64,000 nucleotides of DNA from Rhea pennata (lineage: Eukaryota > Chordata > Aves > Rheiformes > Rheidae), in the NCBI RefSeq assembly GCF_028389875.1, contig NC_084675.1, positions 18,252,412 through 18,316,411 of the forward strand, given 5' to 3'. This document shows, in pieces, positions 1 to 10,645 of this stretch (positions are counted from its first letter, which is position 1; each line of letters starts with the position of its first letter). The translations under genes and the position numbers were made by a program. Below the pieces are notes generated by a model. The model saw only the letters and a program-made list of their open reading frames with translations. It made no database searches and was not told the origin of the DNA.

Positions 1-2300
1 GTCCTGTGGTGGTTCTTGGCTATCCTCATAGATTCCTTTTAAAAAGATTTATTCACTACCCACATTGTGAGCAGCTAAAGGACGGGAGATGCCTGCAAAG
101 AGAGAAGACCAGAACAGTGCCAGTACAAGTGGGTCCAGCTTTCCCTAGTTTTATTGCCCTCGGATAACTAGAAAACGCCTTACCCTTGTAGACAGCAACA
201 GCATACCCAGGGAGCAACTTCTTTTACTATTTTGCTGTTTCTTTGTCCATGCTTCCCAGAGGGCAGAATCAGCTCTGATAGCATTAGTATTTGTTTGGCT
301 ACCCTGACTGCCTGGCCTAATTACACAGCAAAAACACTGGGCTGATTCCTCATTTGGTAACTGTAACTCCGTGACTGCCAGCCTCAGTGCAGGCAGGTTG
401 GACGTATTTATATCAGCCTAGCTCTGCCCGCCTGCTTGCCTAGCTCAATATCCAGCACAGGGCTAGAGGATTTATGGAGTGTTTTCAAAAGGCTTCTCCA
501 ATTAAGCAAGAAAAATACCAAATTGTACACATCTGCAAGGCTGTACAATTAGCTGCTGAATTGGGTGTGCATGTTAACATTTGTTCATGTATTCCCCTAC
601 TCATGAACAAATTCTCAGTAATAATCTCTACAGCTGTAGCCATTATTTCTGTAATCAGAGACCATGAATACTGGCAATCAAATGTCCTGTGTATGCCCAC
701 AGGTCAGGCAAAGATCTCACATGGGATCACGGCATGCCTTTTGAGAGCTTGGTTATTCCTGTGGAGAAAATAGCGAGTGAGTTGAGATTCTCACCAGCCG
801 TATTACGTGCAGGCAAGCAAACAAGACAGAAGATACAAATGTTTAACTAATGACAAAATTTCGTGTACCTGTAATTTCATAAGGTTTTGCTGCAAATTGG
901 GCTAGTTCATGTCTTACGTGAACAGTGAAAAATATTCACTCTTGCAGTATAGCAGCCTTCAGAATCTACCATAGACACTGCTCAGCTCAGCTGAGTCTGA
1001 AATAAAGTTTTCAAAGATCTTTGCAAACTTTCTGGATGAAATTAAAAACAAAACTAGGCTTATCATTTCAAATAAGAAAGTTTCTTTTTTTCTTTGGCTC
1101 TCTGAGACCATGCATGTGGTATTGGCTGTGTCATTTCTGGACAGACTTAAAAAAAAAATAGTAACACTTAGTACTGTGGCCATTCGGTGCTAGAAACACA
1201 GAGGCTGGCCAAACGTCGTTTTGACGGGAACAACGTATGTCTCTCTTAGATCACTTTGAATTGCACTGTCCTCCACTTGCAGGGTCAATTAAACCAACAG
1301 AACTTTTTGTGGGATGCAAGTGAGTCTCTGAATCCAGCCCATAGCAAAGGACTCTGTCCACCTCTCTCCACGGCCAGCTGCAGGTGCTTCTGTCAGTCTG
1401 AGGTACAGCAAACCATGGGGCCATGGATATTTGTGGCTCAGTCCCTTAGAGTGCCAGTACTGAGCTTTTCATATTTGCAATCACCCATGCAGACCTTGCT
1501 ATTTGTATCTCTTTGTATGTTGATTATTTAGATGCAAATCCACGGCACATAATAAATTCCCTCTCTCTCGAAATGCAATTGATTTTAAAAGCACGCAAGC
1601 AAAAAACTAAGTGCTCAGAGTCTTTGCAAGTGTCCATGACATGAAAGTCTTTAAGTGACTGTAAGCTATTTTCCTTGCTGTCAAGCTGCCAGATGATTTT
1701 CCTGCCATTAACACATGCCTATACAGGCCAAACTAATGCTTGCCTTTTTGGACATAGGTGAGGAAATAAATGTAATTATGAGTAAGATGTAATCACAATT
1801 GCTTTACTATTAAAGCTACCGTACACATTCATGGTTTAGTTAACAATACGTGCAGAACAGCAGAATTGCTTGATGTTCTCAGAAAAGGGAAAAGAGGAGG
1901 GAAAAAGATAAATATGGCCTCTTTCATATTATATCTGTGAAAACACAACATTTAAATGCAGAATTTGACTTTCCAAATATCACACCAAAAACCTTTTAAC
2001 AAAAACAGCAGGGAGAGAAAGCTCTTTAAACCATGATATTCCATGAAGGATTATGAAAATAGAGGTCATTGCAAGAAAGAGAATTGCAAATACAACTTGA
2101 AAAGCTTCTCACATTTGTAAATACATCGAGGAGAATTTATTCCTCTCTGGTTTTGCTACCAGAGGATATTTACAGGTTTCCAGGGAAAAAGGAAGGAAAA
2201 AAAATGACATCAAATTTGATATACTCTGTGTGCAACATGCTGATGTGTAGTAGTAACACTCAACTGAGCTTCAAAGGAAATGAGTTTTCTAGGCTGGAGT
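1..2300. other. Unique AT-rich non-coding DNA
   Basis: I see no gene here. Open frames are all under 100 codons, occur on both strands, and show no recognisable domain. The sequence is ordinary complex AT-rich DNA with no clear transposon. A 9-bp inverted pair at 521-529 and 542-550 (AATTGTACA and its complement) could form a small hairpin, but pairs of this size are expected by chance in a window this long. Intergenic or intronic DNA is the safest description. Confidence 0.7.
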
Positions 2301-2310
2301 TACACATTAT

Positions 2311-2376
2311 GGACCTGATCCTGACAACGCACTGAGCTTTTCTTGTGAGCTTTTGTGTGCCCTCAGCTTTCGCTAG
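2311..2376. repeat. Decayed palindromic amniote repeat fragment
   Basis: The stretch runs GGACCTGATCCTGA, then ACTGAGC, then TTGTGAGC, then CCCTCAGC. From memory this word order resembles a low-copy dispersed motif of birds, crocodilians and turtles (roughly 'cctgatcctgca ... gctgag ... ccctcagc'). A similar string lies at 42741-42810. The family name is unknown to me and the match is decayed. Confidence 0.35.
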
Positions 2377-2477
2377 ACATGGAGACAGCTCTGGCTTTCT
2401 TTGGGTGCTGGAAAACGATCAGAAGAAATGAGATAAAAATGTAATTGCTTCAAAACAAGAGCTGAAATTTGTATTTT

Positions 2478-2565
2478 TTACAGAATCGATCACGCTGGGG
2501 CCCTGGTCTTTAACTCGGGCGCAGGAGTGATAAAATAATAACAGTTACGATAGTTGTAATAATAA
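2478..2565 (+). repeat. MIR-like ancient SINE 3' tail
   Basis: The order of words is TACAG, then CTGGGGCCCTGGTCTT, then ACTCGGGC, then TAATAATA near the end. This matches the 3' tail that I recall for amniote MIR-like SINEs ('tacagcgcctagcacaatgg', 'ggggccctggtc', 'ggggc', then a TAA-rich end). The fragment is short and diverged, which fits an insertion older than the bird radiation. The better-preserved relative at 27380-27665 has the same order of blocks. Orientation is from the TAA-rich end being downstream. Confidence 0.5.
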
Positions 2566-4550
2566 AGTGAATCTTGGTTTGTCTATTCAAACTGTCCCAC
2601 ATTCTGCACAGTGAGGTTTCTTACCTACCTAGTACAAAAAGGAAATTCACAGGCTTTTGGCATATCATTGACACAGATGTAATGAATATATTCCCTAGCC
2701 TTTGGCTGACAAAAGTTATTAGCAGTTTTGAGTGTCCTGGTTCAATGAAGTTAGATTCATCTGCACTCTGAAAGTCAATCCTTGAAAGCACAGGACTTCT
2801 TATTTCAAAACTAAAAGCACTGTCATGTAGAAGACATGCAGAGGAGGCGCTAATTTATGACGGACCCAGCTAGCAGGTCTACTTTCCTATCCATGATCGA
2901 CGCATGACTCCCACAAAATTCAGAAAGTCAGTTCCACCGGTACATGCACTCTCAGGTGATGAAAGCATAAAATTCCTGCAGTTTCAACTAAATTATCTGA
3001 AACTTAGGATAAATCTACGCTGAATGACATGGCACCACGAAAATAAACTGCCCAAACTTTTGGTGGATCCATATACCAATAAAGATCTCTCTGAAGTCTG
3101 CGATGCTCTACAGGTGACAGCTGCCCAAACTGAAAAACCAGTCCAAACATTGCTGACCTCTGCAAAAGGCTACACGTAGATCTGCCGCCTTCTCTGATCT
3201 TTGCCAATCAGGTTATACAGTTTTGCTCAGATTTGATAGTTACTTTACAGCCGCGCCGCAAGGTGGAACTCTCAACAACAAAGCTCTCACTAGTTTCAGC
3301 AGAACTAGGATTTCACCTTATGATTTCCTTCTGTACAAAAAATCAAGCAAAGATACAGTTTAGCTTTTCAGTGCCCAGACATCTGATACCAATAATGCTT
3401 TTTTACTCTGTCCAAAACTATATTTAAATTGCATTTCTGGCAGGTTTTGAGATGTGTGATATAGATCTCCTGCTATCACATCAGATGTAGTTTCCTTCAG
3501 AACTGTTGAACCAGATGTAAAATGTGAGAGATATGAAAAGTAAAATAAAAACCATGCTCAGAGTAAAGTGTTTCTGGCATGCAGCTATTACATATGGGGG
3601 TTTTAGATATATATCTACACTCCAGCCATTTAAGAAGGTACACAGTACCATAATTCTACTGGAGCTGATTAGTGCCAGCTACTTATGATCAGTAGGAATT
3701 TAAAAACCAAAGGCTGCCAAACACTAACAATTTATAAACTGTATGCCAGCAATGTGCTGCAACTGAATATTCTGCAGTGCACTTAATTTCAAAGTAGAGC
3801 CATATTTAGAACACTGAGAGGGAAAAAACAAGCTAATATATTACATCAATATTTGATTTTCAACACTTAGAGCTATGCATGTTCTATTTCTTACTGACAA
3901 AGGGAACCGGAGGCGCAGAGTGAATGGGATTCTTGCTAGGATGTCAAGCATCAATACACTCGCACAGACAACAGATATAGCTGTAAAGCAATTCTCCCTT
4001 TTCAAGCATAAAATTGTTTTGTACAAATCTCAGCAGCAAATGCATGCAGGTATAGATTTGAGTTATAAACGAAGAATGGTGAACAAATACTTTGGCAGCA
4101 CAGGTGATCGAAGCACAGCGATGTCGAGGCAGAAGCAGCTGTGCTTGCGGCACATCAGCATCCTCATGGTGTCCCCCTCCCAAAGCTCGAGCGCTCACTC
4201 GCACGACATGCACCACCATGTGAGGGGCAAAGGAATTTCACCAACTGCATGCTCTTAAGAGCAATGATTCTCCTGTCACTAGTTCTCTGTCTTTGCAACG
4301 CTCTTTCAGGCCACAGAAATCACTCCTGACCTACTGTACTCAGAAGAATTAGGCTGAGCCTGTTTCAGAACAAGACCACAAGTCCTCCAAACAGGCACTT
4401 CCATCTCAGTACGGACTAGGACTTTGCCTCTCCCTTGTGATTGGTCTATTATCAACCCAAAGACCATATGCTGCTTAGTGTCTTTAGTTAGGTCCTACAG
4501 CCTGGACCCCCGGTAAAAATGAATATAATTGTGTCCAGCTGCCAAGTCAA
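2566..4550. other. Unique non-coding DNA
   Basis: There is no recognised gene or transposon. The longest open frame (3875-4258, + strand, 127 codons) overlaps open frames on the other strand. It has no recognisable domain, signal peptide or splice context and is treated as spurious. Composition is AT-rich with short A runs. Confidence 0.65.
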
Positions 4551-4556
4551 GAGAGG

Positions 4557-4568
4557 AAAAAAAAAAAA
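4557..4568. repeat. A12 homopolymer
   Basis: This is an uninterrupted run of twelve A. No retroelement body is recognisable upstream, so it is treated as a simple repeat and not as a retroposon tail. Confidence 0.85.
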
Positions 4569-4902
4569 GCCACAAAACCACTTCATCCAGTCATCTGAAA
4601 TCAGAAAAGGCTTCTAAGGAAAAGATCAGTTGAGAAAAAATTCTGCCTGACCCCAGGAGAAAGGAGGGGACTTTAGCCTATCTAATCCCCTGACACTGGC
4701 TTGGAGATGCAGAGATGGACACTACTGACAAATGGGCACAAAGAATTGACTCTGTTTCCAAGTAAAGAAGGCTTCTTGTATCATTTTTGCTCCTCAAAGA
4801 TACCCAAGGAATCTCTGTCTTTTTTACTACAAACAAAAGACTTTCAGTATTTATCAAACCCCAAAGCCTTAATGAATTGCACTGAGCTGGAAGCAGAGAT
4901 AT

Positions 4903-4940
4903 AAAAAAAAAAAAAAAAGAAAAAAAAGAAAAAAAAGAAA
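4903..4940. repeat. A-rich tract with periodic G
   Basis: A16 is followed by blocks of about eight A interrupted by single G, an (A8G)-like simple repeat. The upstream 200 bases contain no recognisable SINE or processed transcript, so a retroposed origin is possible but not shown. Confidence 0.85.
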
Positions 4941-4989
4941 CACCCATAATCCTTGCACTTAGTCTAGCTACACAGTGTTTTCTGTAAGC

Positions 4990-5354
4990 ACCTAAATCCC
5001 CTTAAGTAAACACAATACACCAAAAATCCTTCTCTTAGCCAAGCTCCCTCACTGGTATAAGCAACTTTTAGGAGTTCAGGAGGAAAAAATGGAAATCAGA
5101 TCTTTGACAACCTTGCTTCCTGATGCGAGGCACAGGAACTAAGTGAGCTTCCCCAGCATGACTGAAGAGCAAGGAGTGTGATAATTCCTGTCCTTGCCGA
5201 CTTCTGGCAAGTGCTGCTTGGATATTTTAATATCATTGTGATTTGTAATTGTTCAAATTGATGACATCCCAGTTAATGGAGCTATAAAAATTTACACGAG
5301 CTGAGGCTCAGTGCTCAAAGACATGCCTGTAGGATGGAGCACGGGGATTTAGGT
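4990..5354. repeat. Block bounded by 12-bp inverted repeats
   Basis: ACCTAAATCCCC at 4990-5001 recurs as its exact reverse complement at 5343-5354, bounding about 340 bp. A CACCTAAATCCC-type string is also part of a decayed archosaur repeat I recall, so the ends may be parts of two repeat copies. No target-site duplication is visible and no transposase is present. A 12-mer pair at this spacing can occur by chance in 64 kb. The interior includes a small palindrome, GATATTTTAATATC (5220-5233). Confidence 0.3.
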
Positions 5355-6690
5355 AAGGGGAGCTAAAGCAGTCTCCATGCTTGATGCGGACAGATTTAAA
5401 TCAGACCACTGATAAAGGTCTGAAAATGGTAAGGATTTACCTAGCTTCAAAAGTTAGGAGTCTTCCACTCTGTCATCAACAGGGTACTGCCAAGCCTCCT
5501 ACATTTTATGCTGGACACCGCTAACGTGTGAGAACATCCTCTGAGCCCGCCTCGTGCATTCAGCACTGAGGTCGCGTACCGAAAGCAAAGTAAAATCTAG
5601 GATAATTCATAACCAGTAGTACTGCACATTCTTTGGAAAGCATACCTCATCCTTCGTACTCAGGAAGAGTCACGATGCACCCTGGGTTACCCAAAGGGCC
5701 TTAACAGAAGCAGCAGAGTTAGAAGCGTACTTGTGTTGACAAATGTAGAGATTTCTCGATACATGTTTTATTTTCTGATCTCACTCTGAATTACCACACC
5801 TCACTCACACATGCACAGAATCTTAGATATGGCCAATATTTCATTAATAGGGAATCCAGATGTTCTAACATATTGTACTGGAAAAGATCAGATCACTATA
5901 AATTGCATTCAGTAGATGCCAGTAATGATCGTTCACAAACATTTTTTGAGAAATGCTGTAATTTAAAAAAAAAATCAACACAGAACTGATTCTAATGGTA
6001 AGTGACACTTTAGTTCAGCCCCAATTACAATCAACCTGACTTATTCTTTGCATTAGCAACAGCATATGAGCCTGAAGTTCACACAGGGTTAAGTTTGTCA
6101 TCCTCAGAGATTTCTTAATGACCCTTGTTATCTAAACCCTGATTCATAATGGTGGCTGTGTATTGCGTTTTCAATGCACATCCTCAGACATATTAGGACA
6201 TGAAGTGAACCCGACAGGGAGAAGAATTTCTCCTTTCTCCTCTGAAATGCCCCAAGAGGGTTTTCTGTAGGTGACCTCCTCAGACCTTGGCTCTACATTA
6301 GAGTTATTGTCCTGAGAGAAGATTCAGTTAAAACACCCAATTCATTTCATATAGTGCTCTTGAGTTTATTCTTGGTGGCAGCTAACTTGTAAAATTTTAT
6401 TATGGATTCTTTTTTGGTTTGCTTGATGGAAAACAATTATTCTATCATCAGTTCTAAATGCAGTTGCATAAATCTCTGACATACCATGGTGGAACCTCAG
6501 CTATTTTCTTCTCCTTACTATTATCTGATAAAATGTTAATTTCTGCTTAAAAAGAAGTTCAAAATATCCTTAACATGGTATTACCAATGTACTAATTTAG
6601 ATTTCACACTTCTAAATGGCTGTGTTCAAATAGGCCTGATTGCCTTAAAATAAGCCCTAGACTTCTAAATGCAACTTTTTGACCAAATGA
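5355..6690. other. Unique AT-rich non-coding DNA
   Basis: Nothing here can be assigned. There are no open frames of note, no recognised repeat, and only short A runs (near 5965). Confidence 0.65.
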
Positions 6691-6720
6691 CTATTATTAA
6701 TATTATTACTATTATTATAT
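6691..6720. repeat. (TAT/ATT)n imperfect simple repeat
   Basis: About 30 bases of imperfect ATT/TAT triplets. Such TAA/ATT-rich tracts often mark the tail of amniote MIR-like SINEs, but no diagnostic body is visible next to this one. Confidence 0.7.
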
Positions 6721-6729
6721 CAGACTAGT

Positions 6730-7197
6730 ATGATGGTGTATCACATAAAAGCAGAGCCTACTGGGGTAGGCAATACACTAATGCTTGGTAAGAGTTCATC
6801 TGTGCCTGAAACTGTTTATGCTACTACTAGACAGAAAGACACAGGGCAAAAGAGCCCTACCCTGCTAAGCGGAACTGAGACAGAAAAAGACGCAACTTCT
6901 GCAGAAATTAATAAGCTATCTCTGAACAAGCAGATTTGTCTGCACAGTCTTGCAGGGACACCAGCTCACAGCCCACATGGAGCAGCATGGACCTGCTGGT
7001 GTAGCACTGTCCCTGCATTACTAGCTCTGCTTTCTCAACTGGCTGATGCAGTTGTGCTGCTTATGGAGCCAGCCTACCTAGAAGCACCTCAGATATCTCT
7101 GAGGCACTTAATTACAGAGGACAGGTGTGCCCCCCATGACGCCGTGGGTTTGAGAAGGACTATGCTGCCACCTAGAACCAAAGCTACTAAATCCTAG
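6730..7197 (+). other. 155-codon open frame, not called as a gene
   Basis: This is the longest open frame in the window. It begins just after the ATT-rich tract and ends at a TAG. The translation has no transmembrane segment, zinc-finger pattern, repeat or catalytic motif that I recognise, and the ATG has no strong context. One such frame in 64 kb of vertebrate DNA is not surprising. The second half (about 6950-7150) is GC-richer than its surroundings, which lowers stop-codon density and can explain the length. It could be part of a non-coding transcript. Confidence 0.2.
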
Positions 7198-7588
7198 CTG
7201 AGAACAGTACTCCTAAGGTTTCTTATCCAGTGGAATCATCTTCACAATTCCTGGACATTTACTTGGGGAAAAATGTCAGTGACAACAGAGCTAAGCCCAT
7301 ACAATTTGTTTGCATGTGTGTTTTGAGATCATAGAGCATATCTGACTTTGAAATACACTGCTATGCAGGGAGTTTGGGAGTGACCTTTGCTTTTCACTAT
7401 AATAAAATGTTCAACTCTGTGACCCCAAATTAGTTTCATGATATCACCTTTACGCCTGCTCCCAAGTGACAATACACCAACTGAGGCACAAATTTAAAGC
7501 CACTGATCTCTCTTCCATTGACACTGTATGTTCTCTAGGGTACGACAAACAAAACTGAGTAAGGAATATATTTGAAAACATTTAAATC

Positions 7589-7627
7589 TTTTTTTTTTTT
7601 TTAAAAAAATGATTTTTTTAAAAAAAG
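7589..7627. repeat. T14-A7 ... T7-A7 self-complementary tract
   Basis: A run of T followed by a run of A, then ATGA-type spacer, T and A again. The tract is self-complementary and could extrude a hairpin. It is low-complexity sequence with no coding meaning. Confidence 0.85.
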
Positions 7628-7721
7628 AACTCATCAACCTGCAAGCCACATGAAGCACAGCTCCTCAGAACCAAAGATGTTTTCAGAAGTGGAGGACTTT
7701 GAGTTGAATGGGCTTATTCTC

Positions 7722-7746
7722 GGGGGGGGGGGGGGGGGGGGGGGGG
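7722..7746. repeat. G25 homopolymer
   Basis: Twenty-five consecutive G follow CTTATTCTC and are followed by AAGAGC. Long G runs are uncommon in vertebrate DNA compared with A/T runs. A run like this can form G-quadruplex structures and is prone to length error in sequencing and assembly, so the true length is uncertain. On the minus strand it gives the proline run of a short spurious open frame. Confidence 0.9.
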
Positions 7747-9240
7747 AAGAGCATTTCTGTGAGTTGTTAGGTGCCCCTTCTTTTTAATATCCACACACAC
7801 ATTAGAAGGCTGACATACATTCAGCAATGATGAAACATTTCCACTGTTTTCAGTAGGCTTCAGATAAGAGTGATCAGTGCTCACAGGAGGTTTGACCCAA
7901 GATATTTGCAATGTTACATAGCCCATATTTGTATCACAGATTTTTTTAAAACTTTGAGAAATAAGCATTTAAATTTAGGTTACTTCTTATTCCAGAAACT
8001 GGCTGCTTCAAAGTTGTTTCTAGTAGAATTTTCTCTTGCAAAATGATTTGTCATCTACTGAAAAATTCACAGGTTCTTATAGAGCCATTATCCATATATT
8101 TGTTATATATCAAGTGAAAACTCCAAACCACCAGCAGTATTACACAGTTTCATCAGTGCACTGAGCAGCCAGATTGCTCTGTTGAGATGTCAGATTCAAC
8201 CTAGGAAATTAAAGTACAGCTAGTGCTGCAAATTTGTATTTAGACTTCGGTTGAAAGCACAAGGAACATCTGAGGCTGCTCTGTGCAAACCCCACTCACA
8301 GGGATCAACCTTGTTTTGCAGGAAGTATCGTAGTGGGGTTAAAGTCCGTTGAAAAACTCCCCAAGGGAAAGGTGCAAAATCTGATTTTGTTTAAAGCTGA
8401 GTAAAAAGCCCTAGGACATCATTCAGGGCTTTTCTCACACTTGCACACACACTTGAACATGAGTTTGGAGGCATGTAGTATTATATGATCCCGTGGAAAT
8501 TAACATGTAATGAATATTAACATGATAATAATAAACTTGAATGTGTCATGCCATTGAGTGAGCCAGGAACAAACCAAATGTATTGTAGCAACTAACCCCG
8601 CACAGTTACAAGGCAGAAATGAACACCATTTTGTAATTATACACAGTGACATGTTTTCTCATATCTATTGCCAAAAAAAATATCACTTTTTGGAATTAAA
8701 AGAGAGCAGCAAATAGAAACAGCTATGTCATCAGTAATTGCAAACGTTTTCAGCTCTAGCTTCTGATAACTATCCAAAGATGTTCTTTTAATTGGTAAAA
8801 TTGACAAGAGTCCAAAAATAAAGGAGTCCTTAAGGGCCCTGTTCATTCTTCATAAGTCAGATAGAGGAGTCAGACTGCCAGAGTACTAGAAAGTTTTGCA
8901 AGGAGATGGGAAATAGCAAATGATCATCACAAACCAAAAGTGAAGGGGCTGCTTGTAAAGAGGCTTTTTAGATATTACAGGACTCTATTACCTATGTCCC
9001 ATGAGGCCTGATCACTTGCTCAGGAAAGGTGGACAACAGATTGACTTACAGTGTTTAAAATACAACCCCCTCTCGTGGGAGCGCTAAGAGGATTGCTTAG
9101 GACAAGCTACCCCGTCTTCTTAACACAAGGGCTCTCTAGCACACAGCAGGGACAAGCTGGTGAAATCCCAAACACGTCTAACGCATATAGATTCAGCAAA
9201 TTCGCTTCCAGAGCTTTACAACTAGAAGATGTTTTTGTAG

Positions 9241-9351
9241 GGCATTATTCACAGGCACGGGGGAGAGCTCAGCCCGAGTCTCCCGAGCCTCAGCGTCGGC
9301 GGGAGACACCAACGATGCTACGCGCAACCCCCCTGCCTCACTCGCAGGTAA
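9241..9351. other. Small CpG-richer patch
   Basis: Roughly 110 bases around GAGCCTCAGCGTCGGCGGGA have several CpG and higher GC than the flanks. Short open frames cross it on both strands, as expected in GC-rich DNA. There is no splice or promoter signal to support an exon. Confidence 0.4.
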
Positions 9352-10546
9352 ACCAGATGATGTAAATAGGGTCGACAAAATCTTCTAGAGGCATCAGGAG
9401 GAGATTCTGCCAGATCCTCTCTGCAGCAAAAGAGATATTTCACCAGCCTGATCATGTTCGAACATTAATCCTTACTTAACAAGGATTATGGCTCGATAAC
9501 ATCACAGGCAAGCAGGAAAGCAAGGTCCCTGCTCTGAAGTTTCTTATCTAAAGACAGTCAGTCTTCCAAGTAACATACTATGCTCATGTTAAACGACGAA
9601 GCCCGAAGAAGACTGCAGATTCCAGTCCCTGCGGATTTAATAGGAACTAAGATTCTGACTGCCTGTAACACTCTGAGTCTGAGGAAGTCAGAAAATTCTG
9701 AGTTCCTAAAAACCCCAAATATTTGCAGGTTACAGAGTACTTATGTGTAAAAGAAACAAAATAAAAAAAAAAAAAAAAAAGGCTGTGGTGATAATAGCCT
9801 TACTGCAAATCCCAGCTGAAACGGACCTAGGGCAGTTCTCAGCCAAAGAAATGACTCTTTCATTTCACCTGGTTAAACATCCAGCTACAAAAAGCCTACA
9901 TGATCTACAAACCTGTCCTCTCACCAGACAGGCATATTCCCTACATCAGCAAATCCCACATCAATGCCTTGCCATTTATTGCTGAGAGATGTGGGAAAAG
10001 TAAGTTACAAGTGACTTTACAGGTCCTAACCTCTAGGTTCAAAGACATGCTCTTACTCCCGCTCCCATGAAATGAAATCTCTCCCTGTGTTTAACTGCCT
10101 CCAGTCTGCTTGTGGTGATTAAGCTACTAAAAATATTACACTCAAGGAATGCTTAATAAAGCTTTTTGGGGCCCAAGAGTTGCCATAGAGATAGCTTTGT
10201 GTACATCTTAAAGTATGTGTAAATATGTATTTGGACAGTTGTTAAAAACATGTATAATTTTTCCCAAACACCACAGCTCTTTCCAAGCATTGCAGTTTAA
10301 TGGCATAATGTATATTTAAAGATTTTTTAATAGTCTGTTTTATTTATAGTTATTTACTCAACAGAATTCATCAAGCCTTCAAAACTTGTGTGGGCAATTG
10401 TGCAAACAAAGTAGGCATTCGCCCAGTTTTTAAAAACACGTGTCATTTACTTGCTGGACTGATCTGGTGAAGCCATTATAGTCGCACTCGGAAAAAGCAA
10501 GGCTTGAACATTACCCAGAAGTTACTGTGATGCGACTACATCCCCA
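9352..10546. other. Unique non-coding DNA, possibly conserved at 10130-10400
   Basis: No gene is seen. The part from about 10130 to 10400 is complex AT-rich sequence without repeats. It contains several homeodomain-type TTAAT/TTATTTA words and an AATAAA. It reads like conserved non-coding DNA, but only an alignment could show that. Confidence 0.45.
9763..9780. repeat. A18 homopolymer
   Basis: Eighteen consecutive A, preceded by AAAGAAACAAAAT. No retroposon body is recognised upstream. Confidence 0.9.
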
Positions 10547-10645
10547 GCGGACAATTCTGCTTCCAGGTGTAAATCCAGAGCACGTCCATTAAACCAATAT
10601 TCTTACTCTGGATTTTTGGTAAACAGGAGCATAATTCAACTCCTT
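10547..10645. repeat. Decayed inverted-repeat element
   Basis: AAATCCAGAG at 10571-10580 is repeated as the exact complement CTCTGGATTT at 10606-10615. Weaker symmetry extends outward (CCAGGTGT on the left, TTGGTAAACAGG on the right). From memory this resembles a palindromic low-copy amniote motif ('ggtgtaaatccagagtaa ...'). It is probably an old foldback or MITE-like fragment; the family is not identified. Confidence 0.4.

Larger units (their letters stand above)
7198..9240. other. Non-coding DNA with homopolymer tracts
   Basis: This stretch holds the T/A tract and the G run listed separately. Around 8520 there is a short ATAATAATAA string. No gene or recognisable transposon body is seen. 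Open frames are under 90 codons and lack features. Confidence 0.65.

Noticed and set aside
521..550. 9-bp perfect hairpin AATTGTACA/TGTACAATT
   Set aside because: Around ten such pairs at short spacing are expected by chance in 64 kb.
7440..7515. AACTGAGGCACAAATTTAAA as a minus-strand MIR core
   Set aside because: Only one block matches and the flanking blocks expected of MIR are missing.
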